The notes beneath the pieces are model-generated. The model was not told the origin of the DNA. It searched no databases and saw only the letters and a program-made list of their open reading frames with translations. Positions 56,575 through 64,000 of a DNA stretch of 64,000 nucleotides are shown here, piece after piece. Numbering within the stretch: the first letter of the stretch is position 1; every line of letters starts with the position of its first letter. Origin of the DNA: Malurus cyaneus samueli (lineage: Eukaryota > Chordata > Aves > Passeriformes > Maluridae); contig CM019236.1 in the NCBI GenBank assembly GCA_009741485.1, positions 58,866,701-58,930,700 of the forward strand. The letters run 5' to 3'. The position numbers and the translations under genes are program-made.

Positions 56575-58391
56575 TTGCTTCGTGTGTGACTGCCATGGGA
56601 GCTGTAGTACACCTTGGGGAGCGGCTCTGTGATTGTACTTGTGGCAACAAATAAAGCACAACTGAACTCTAAGCTGTTACCAACACTCAGCTAAATCAAA
56701 TGCATTGGATATTTTGAGATTTATGCTAATTGCTATGAGATAATTCCCTTGTTAAACTACTTACTTTGGTTGTAATGAGTGGACGATATAAATAATACAG
56801 GAATCATAATAGCAACAAAATCCCTTATTTTACAGCTGCACTCTCTGCCTCATTTGATTAACACTAAAGAAGTTACTTAAAAACTAAACAAACAAAACAA
56901 GAAGAAAGAAACCTGAGTATGTATTGTAGAAATGTAGAAGACAAATAAAATTATTTTTCATATGTAATTTCTTTTAATATATGCTTGTGGAAGGTCCAAT
57001 ACTATGTATGCTGTCTCTATAATTTTTGCTGTAAATAACTTGAGACAGTGAATACACTGATTTTTTCTATGTCTCTGTTTAAACATAAGACTTTGTAATT
57101 TTTTTTTTTTTTTAAGAGAAAAACATCAAGAGCAAATTATGTACTTGCTTCCTGTAAGTGTAATGTACTCCTCAGTTTTTATGGAAACTGATTGTAATAG
57201 CTAAAGCCTTTTGACCAGCAGTTGATATTTAGTGTATGCTTCTGTTCATAATTGGGGGGGAAAAAAAAAGGTGGGATTGTCACTGAAACATGATCCCAAC
57301 GAGTCTGGACAGTGAGTACTATAATAATTCCTGCAGACTGCATTTGACTAATATGATTTGAAGAAAAGTTGTTCAAGCAAATAATGCTTTCTTATAGCAT
57401 ATGGCTTTTATGAATTCTTCTGACATGACTTGTATTAATAGAAACATTTCTCTCTTTCCAATGAGCAGAATATTTTTGTATACCTTTAATTTCTTACTCA
57501 AATTTGGGGTCAGGTTATTCATTAGCTATAATCTGAAGCCATAACTGATCTTCACCAAATCACATTTTAAAGATCATAATGGAAAAAGAAAACTAGTCTG
57601 GTTTATCAACAGCTGTAATGCAGGCAGGAGCATAAACAATGAGCAAAGTATTTAGATGCTTTTCTGGCATCCAAATGAGACTTTAATGGCTAGTATTTTG
57701 TGATTACCAATTTATAAAAAAAATAAAACATAATTAAGATAGATATTTAGATTTAAATGAAGCTTTCTAATATTTTTGAAATATCCCTGAAAATGCTTTT
57801 AGGATTATGAGAAGAAATGATTTTTCATATACTTCCCACTTTCAAAATATCTAATGTTTTTATCCAATTTCCAGTTCATTTTGTTAGCGTGAAATGAGAT
57901 GTTAAGACCCAGGATCCAAGCCCTGAGCTATTTGGTGCTGGCTGTAGTTATATTTGTAAATCAATTTAATTTGAATTTTAGGGGTGTGTTGTTTTTTATT
58001 TGCTAAGCATGTTTACCACTGTTGGTAACACACAAGAGTTGCATTGCCTGTCAAGAAGTATGATAATAAACAATCTAATAAAATAATGAGTAACACTCAA
58101 AATTAATCACTCTCAAAAGACAAATAAAAATTCCTTTCTAAAATCAAAATGCGCTCATAGAGTCACAGTTGATTTTTTTTCTGTAAGCTTAATTGTGTAA
58201 TAACTGTGATGTATCTTAACTGGCTTGTAGATGCAAAAAGCGAAACTGCAAATGAATCATGACACATTGGGTAAAAATCTGGCTCCATTGAACAGCAACA
58301 AACCCTTCATGATTTTCAGCAGTGCCAGGAGTTCATCCAGCATTTTACATCAGCAATTCTCTTCTGACTCTTCTCCCTTGTTTGATATAAT

Positions 58392-58402
58392 TGACCTAAT
58401 TT
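58392..58402 (-). promoter_or_regulatory. Consensus ROR response element (RORE)
   Basis: The minus strand reads AAATTAGGTCA, a full match to the ROR monomer site WAWNTRGGTCA. REV-ERB receptors bind the same site. A match of this length is expected about once by chance in a window this size, so it is only a candidate for feedback control. Confidence 0.3.
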
Positions 58403-58675
58403 GTGTGTGTGAGAGTAAAAAGACAGCCTGATTCATTTAGAAAGTGACAATTGAGGTTTGTTTTTGTTTTTTTTTTTTATCATGATTCTTGTAGGACCAG
58501 CATCCTTGTCAAATGAAAAGTTCTGTCTACTTTAGAATGTAATAGATTTTTGTTTATTTTATGACCTGTAAATTATTAGTTAAACACTGTTAGCATTCAT
58601 ATAATGCACACATGTATTTTGATGTTTTCTGTAAATACAATCAATGTGATGAAGTTCCTTTTTAATGCGAAATTT

Positions 58676-58695
58676 AAAAAAAAAAAAAAAAAAAA
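58676..58695 (+). repeat. A20 homopolymer
   Basis: A run of 20 A residues lies just before the AATAAA at 58706. The run would favour internal oligo(dT) priming in cDNA libraries. Confidence 0.9.
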
Positions 58696-58705
58696 CCTGT
58701 AAGAA

Positions 58706-58711
58706 AATAAA
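58706..58711 (+). terminator. RORB: Distal poly(A) signal AATAAA with GT-rich downstream element
   Basis: The hexamer is followed at 58712-58750 by G/T-only and then T-rich sequence, the usual layout for cleavage-factor binding. Transposon sequence begins about 140 bases later, fitting an end of the gene here. Confidence 0.5.
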
Positions 58712-58740
58712 TCTGTTGTGGGTTTTTTGGTTTGGGCTTT

Positions 58741-61700
58741 TTTTTTTCCCTGTTCCTTTAAATTACCTGTTATTCTGTCAGGAAAAGGCACAACGTGTGC
58801 ATTCCATAAGTGAAGATAAACCTTTATGTGTCCCTACCCACAGCCAGGGAGTTTTAACTACATGAACTTTGAGATCTCCTTCCAGCCATAACTATTCCAA
58901 GATTCTGTCGTCAGGAGCGTGTACTTACTTTCAGGTTTTTTCTTAACCAAAAGAGTTAGGTATATAGAATTTTGAGACATCAGCTGACACTAACAGTGGC
59001 TCTGTTTTGCAATTTAAGTTAGAGCTTGACTTTGAATATGGAAATTGCTATGCTCATTATTTCTCTATTTATTTGGGGAAAGCCTCAACTAGAAGAAAAG
59101 CAAAGCAACAAGGAAACAATTGTGTGAAAGCAAACTGCACAGCAGTGTAACAGAAAGTTACTGTATTTAAAAGAAACTGTATTTAATAGAAACACTATTT
59201 AAAATCATATCAAATATTTTTCAGGTCTGTGTACGACTAGCTGTCAAAGCTCTAGGTATGATACTATCTCTCGATACTATCTTTTCATTTTTAGGACTCT
59301 CAATTTAAATCAGAAGTAAATTTTAAAAGGCAGTATCTAAAGACTTCATTTTTAAACTCTTAGGCATATGTTTATCAGTGTACTGACCTCAGAAGATTTA
59401 ATGTAATGTGTACACTTAAATCCAGCTATGTGTAAATTTTTTTTACATCTTTTGGAAAACAACTGAGAGTATAAAGATAACAGTACAGAAATTATAGGGG
59501 AAAATACAGTTGCTGCTCCCAGGTGGAATGCAGTCAGCATACCTGACCTCCCACACACAGCCTTAGGGGGTCTAAATGGAGGGTGGGGCAGAGTGGAGAT
59601 GCCACGGGCAGGCTCTGTCACAGCCCTTGCAGAGGAAAGTCCCTGTATTTCCCATCTGGTAACCTCACAGCAGCTTCAAACCACGGCAGATGGAGGAAGA
59701 GGTCCTGCTCTCGGATCAGCAGCTGTGGGGAAAATCACTGACTCGTGTCCCCATGCCAGGATTATCTCAGGTGCTGTCCTGGGATAGTGCCCTCAAGGTA
59801 CAGCCACCCCTCATTGAGTAAGATCTATAACTTGGTCACTTGAGCTCCACCTGAACATAAAGAAATAGTGTCAAAGTGAGGGAAGAATGGGAAGAAGTTG
59901 AGGAAGACTCCAGTGTAACATCTGGGATCAGCTGACAAGTTAAACCTGTCTTCCCCACAGGGATGCCTGTTGGGTAAGAATTGTGCTCTTTTCACTCGGA
60001 ATCATTAACTCCAGCTACCTTTTATTAGGGATTAGAGCCAGTTCTAGTATATTGACTTGCATTAGTATAATGCTTGGAATACATTTTTGCAGCTTGGAAC
60101 ACAATTCCAGCAATCCTCAAACCTTTACCTGTCACAATTCTGTTAATAGAGTGTTATTCCATGAAGTGTCAGTGTGAGTCTTTGAAGGGTGCTGCAATCA
60201 CCAGCAGTGGGTGAAGGTGTGGAGATCTGGGGTGGCAGTGGGGTCTGTCCGTGGTGTGTGACCCTGAGCCAGCCTCTGATCTGCTGAGCTGCTCACTGAG
60301 GGGGCCCATAACAGGACACTGACTGACTGGTTGGCACAGGGGCTGTGGCTTTCCTGGGTCACTGACACATGATCACATATTGAGGGTTGAGTAAATGCCC
60401 CATTTTCATGTGACAGCATTGCAAAACAGGTAAGCGATTTTGTATTACGTGATGCAGCAGGTGCAGCTTAGCTTGATAAGGTTTTTAAGTCCCAGATATC
60501 TAAGGCCCATTTGAGGGTTTCACATCAATCTGAAAAAGATTCAGAAAAATGTAATGAGGAGTTCATGTGTATTTATAACATTTCTATTTCAAATACCATG
60601 AAGCTGAACAGTTTACTAGCCATATGAAATAAATGGAGTGTTGGGTTTTTTTCAGACACAGATACTTGAAGGTCTTACAGGGCATAACTTACTACACTGT
60701 TGTGCTGGTTAAATGTCATTTTAAATTTCAGTGTGTGCAGGCCCACAGCAGCTCTGCTACAAAAATGAACTGTTGTATACATTTTGCACGTTGCAAGTTC
60801 ATGAAGGTAGATGGATGAATATGGGCTTTTTAGAAAGACACTGATGAAATGCATTACACAAAACAACATGAAATAGTGACAGTTATCAGTCCCAGAAGAA
60901 TTGCATCCTAATAGGTTTTCAATTAGTTACAAACCCATGCACGTACAGCCTTCTGGATCACGATGTATCATCGGCATATTCAGTCATAACTTACCATGCA
61001 TTTTGAACAGCATCTTTGTAACAGCAGCTGTCTCATGAAATGTCATCAACATCCTAAAAGCAGTCCAGTATTTGCATTGGATAAATCAAAATCTGGCTAA
61101 GCAATTTTTCTGACTCTGTTCCTGCTTTCTCCCCTACTATTCATTTCACTTCACACATACCCAGGAGAAATCTTGAAAAAAAAATCCTTTGAAAACTGGA
61201 TTGCAGATTGCTTTGGGAGGACAGATTCTGACTTTTTCTGGTGCAGGTATAGCTGTAATGTTGGTCTTAAGGCCATGCGTCTGTTCCAGAAAAATGTTTG
61301 TTTACCTTGCTGTTTATGCAGGAGTTTAATTGTGGTTTTAGTGGTCTGCAGATAGACCATTGTGAGAAGTGAAATTTACAGGAGATGTAAGAGCTTCAGT
61401 TAGTCCTGATGAAGGGACTCTGATCCCAAAAGGGTTCTCTTCCAATTATATGTGAACAGTCTAATAAAAATACTATCTCCCCCTACAGATATGCATTAAA
61501 AGTATGCTATGATTCTTAAAACACCCGAGCAAGTCTTTCACCTGAGTGTTCCAGCTGTAAGGACTTAATTCTGTTGGCCAGAGTGGTGGATTGGTCCTGT
61601 TTGCATTGCTCTTGGGTACCTTGCATGACCTTCTCCTGTTGCTTGTGGCAGCTTTCTCCAGTACATGGAAATTTTGAATAACCTTGGGCAACTCCAGAGA

Positions 61701-64000
61701 AGCTGTGTGCTGGTGTTCAGATGTCAATAGGAAGTTAAGATGCACAACGTCTGTGCTTAATACAAATGCCTGAAATTTTGTATGTATGAAACTAAAGAGA
61801 TAGGACACTGAGTGATTTAAAAATAATTCCTGTGACTTCCCTTCAAAATCCTCACAACAGTAACTGCATTACATAGCTTAAGAGCCTACTTCCATGATCA
61901 GTAGATTCAGCCTGGTCTAAGATGCTTCCAGTTCCACTAATTAACCAATAGCAAATTTGACCAAATGCTGGGTTAGTTTGGAGTTCTGTCAGACTAATAA
62001 AAGGAGCCTTGTCAGAGAGCTTTAAAAATTGTGTCCTCTATCCTGCTGGTTTCATTGCATTTTGACATTTAAAAATGCATTCCATTACAAAGAAAGCATC
62101 ACTAAAATTGCAGTTGTAGTTGATCAGCTTCGCATCATTCCTCTAAATGACTCAGTGATTGACATAGGCAAGATTTAGTGTATCCTTTGCTGATGGCTAA
62201 TCACTATAAAGTTTTTGCAAATACATGCTGGTATTCCTCTTTTACCAATAAAAGTTTACAATTGGCTTAGAAGATAGGTCTGTCATTTACTGAGCTTATA
62301 ATTCCCACCTTTCTCCCAATTTTTCTTGCAGCAATGCACTCAGGAGCACTGTTACATCAAATGCAAGGTCACCAAATGACACGCTGAAGGGCTAGTGGTA
62401 TTAATTTGTAGGTGCTTTTTAAGCCCATGCCATATACAAAGAAATCTCTACTTCGTGAAAGTGAAAATGTGTGCTCAAGTAACTGAAGGTAGCTGCCAAT
62501 GCACCTTCAGGAAGTGCATAACATTTTAGCAGCTGAAAGTTGTGTGGAAAAATTCTGCCTTGAGAAATCAATAAATTAATATTTTATATCCAAAACCAAA
62601 ATGAAAATAACTTTATATAGATAATTGAGAGGCCTGTTGGAAAATGGCAACACCACCAAATTTAAACATTTTACTTTGGGGACGCTGACTCTGGTCATGG
62701 ATTACTCATTCCTAGGCAAACAGATGATTTGACAGGTATACATATATTTAGCTATTTCTTGTCACATTTGAGGAATAAACACTGATTTCATCTTTACTGT
62801 ATGGCTTCCAGATGTTATCACATAAATTTCTGCCTCATTCTCTTGCCTCCATCTGGATTATTAATGAAATCCACTCTTCTCTGAGCAATTGTTCCAATGT
62901 CTCAGAGTGACTTGTTCTGTGCAGATTAGTCAGAATTGTAGCAGCCTTTCCATCATTAAGGGAAAATCCATCAATTCTGTGATTTCACTGAAACAATTTT
63001 CTCAGAAGATGTGGCTATTTACAAATCAGGACTTAAAGTCCTCACTCCTAACCTTCAATGCTGTATGTTAAAGGATATCCAGCTGTTCCAAAGCATGCAC
63101 CATTGCTACCTTCTCCAAAAGCTAGCAAAGCAGAGGTATCATGCCTTTTACACACCAGTGAATCAAATCAATAAATTTTAAAATCCTTGTATGAAATAGG
63201 AAATCTAAATTTGTTCATTTTCATTTGATAACATTTAGTGAGTGGACTCAAAATGGGCTTTGCACTTTCAGAGGTGTTGAACCTTAAGGCCCCTAAATGA
63301 GATACTATCCACCAAAAAGTGCCTGAGAGCATTTGTGTCTGAAGTTAGTGAAAGTATATACAATCAAAGGATTACTAAAAAAAATATGATTAGTATTGGA
63401 TCTAGTATTCTAAATTCTCCTATGGGCATAGTTTTCCTATGAGGAATTGTGCCTTGAAAAGTAAAAGAAAATTATATAAATATGGTACGTTACTCAGTTA
63501 AATTTAAAAGAAAATGGTATGTCTTTTATGGAGGCCATCAGGACACTCACCACAGAAGACCAATACCAGAAGTTCTGTTTAAACTTCTTCGTTCCTTTGA
63601 TGACTGTATACAAACTCACTATTTAGTACTAAATGTGAACCAAAATGTGCCTGTCAAGTGCCTACTCCAAAGCACAGACAGTAACTCTGATTCTATTACA
63701 AATTTACATACTTCAACCACTTGAACTAATGACTGATTTCTGTTAGCTGTGTTTGGGGCATTAAAAGCTGTTGCCACTATCTTTTTAGGCTGTTTTCCAA
63801 GATGTTCTGTTTCCAGTACTGCGTTGAACTGGATTCTGTTTTTCAACTCCTGTAATGTTTCTTTCAATACAGAACAGCATTGCAACACAGTTGCTGACAC
63901 ATTACTCTCAACTCATAATAAAAATGTTTATTTCATCCTGTGTCCAGCAAAGTGATGGAGGTGGGAGTGCTCTACATTTGGCAGATCCATTTTATCCCAT
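58741..64000. other. Intergenic sequence downstream of RORB
   Basis: The stretch is AT-rich with one CR1 tail (58850-58912). A GC-richer part lies at about 59510-59790 and 60200-60350. Open frames such as 61473-61808 (minus), 63482-63724 (plus) and 63619-63900 (minus) match no family that I recognise; the last two overlap on opposite strands. The block at about 62125-62180 has TGACTCA (AP-1) and TGATTGACA (TALE/PBX-like) sites close together. No neighbouring gene could be identified. Confidence 0.7.
58850..58912 (+). mobile_element. CR1 3'-end fragment
   Basis: The order gaactttgagatc, ctccttccagcc, attccaagattctgtc matches the CR1 3' UTR end and a worn octamer tail. Only about 60 bases remain. 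Confidence 0.75.

Larger units (their letters stand above)
49174..58740 (+). other. RORB: Probable long RORB 3' UTR (distal end inferred)
   Basis: After the stop there is AT-rich sequence free of recognised transposons up to a CR1 tail at 58850, with several AATAAA hexamers. Hexamers lie at 51122, 51326, 51729, 52051, 56650, 56944, 58123 and 58706. The one at 58706-58711 is followed within 40 bases by tgttgtggg and long G/T runs, the best downstream element of the set. RORB is known to have a multi-kilobase 3' UTR in mammals, so use of a distal site is plausible. Shorter ends at the 51-kb sites are also likely. Actual ends are inference. Confidence 0.5.

Noticed and set aside
56291..56632. 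113-codon plus-strand frame downstream of RORB
   Set aside because: It includes a 9-bp tandem repeat and no recognised domain. It is better explained as 3' UTR sequence.
58676..58695. A20 run as the tail of a processed pseudogene or retroposon
   Set aside because: No body of a retroposed gene or LINE precedes it, and no flanking duplication is visible.

Overview
The window is vertebrate nuclear DNA: AT-rich, mostly non-coding, with short exons separated by long GT-AG introns. The repeats point to a bird. There are several CR1 non-LTR retrotransposon fragments, LTRs of an ERV-L-like type common in avian genomes, and one tRNA-Ile-headed SINE with a CR1-like tail, a combination known from songbirds (TguSINE1 type). 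The species cannot be named from sequence alone; a neoavian, possibly passerine, bird is the best guess. RORB is Z-linked in chicken, so this is probably Z chromosome (established knowledge plus inference).

The only gene I can support is RORB (retinoid-related orphan receptor beta, NR1F2), on the + strand. Nine coding exons lie at 17496-17581, 21782-21923, 24764-25165, 39648-39769, 41006-41138, 43176-43283, 44362-44472, 48457-48569 and 49018-49173 (stop TGA at 49171-49173). They sum to 1370 coding bases before the stop. Adding the 7 bases expected from an upstream first exon gives 459 codons, the length known for RORB isoform 1. All splice junctions are GT-AG, all phases join, and no stop or frameshift interrupts the frame. 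The start codon exon is not in the window; 1-17495 is the downstream end of the first intron.

Layout: 1-3900 is a decayed transposon nest, with two ERV-L-type LTRs in minus orientation flanking an integrase remnant and a 2.1-kb CR1 fragment that has lost its own 3' end. 3900-17495 is intron 1, with short CR1 tails, small tandem duplications, homeodomain-site-rich AT segments and a 17-bp tandem repeat that reiterates an EBF/COE-like site. 17496-31700 holds the two zinc-finger exons, the hinge exon and the first part of the largest internal intron (intron 4, 25166-39647). 39648-49173 holds the ligand-binding-domain exons. 49174 to about 58740 is probably a very long 3' UTR, ending at an AATAAA with a strong GT-rich downstream element. 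58740-64000 is intergenic sequence with another CR1 tail.

I found no CRISPR, operon, phage or other microbial-type system, and no convincing second protein-coding or RNA gene. The more interesting items are the LTR/CR1 chimera, the EBF-site minisatellite, the SINE, the homeodomain-site clusters and the long 3' UTR. None amounts to a demonstrated new biological system.
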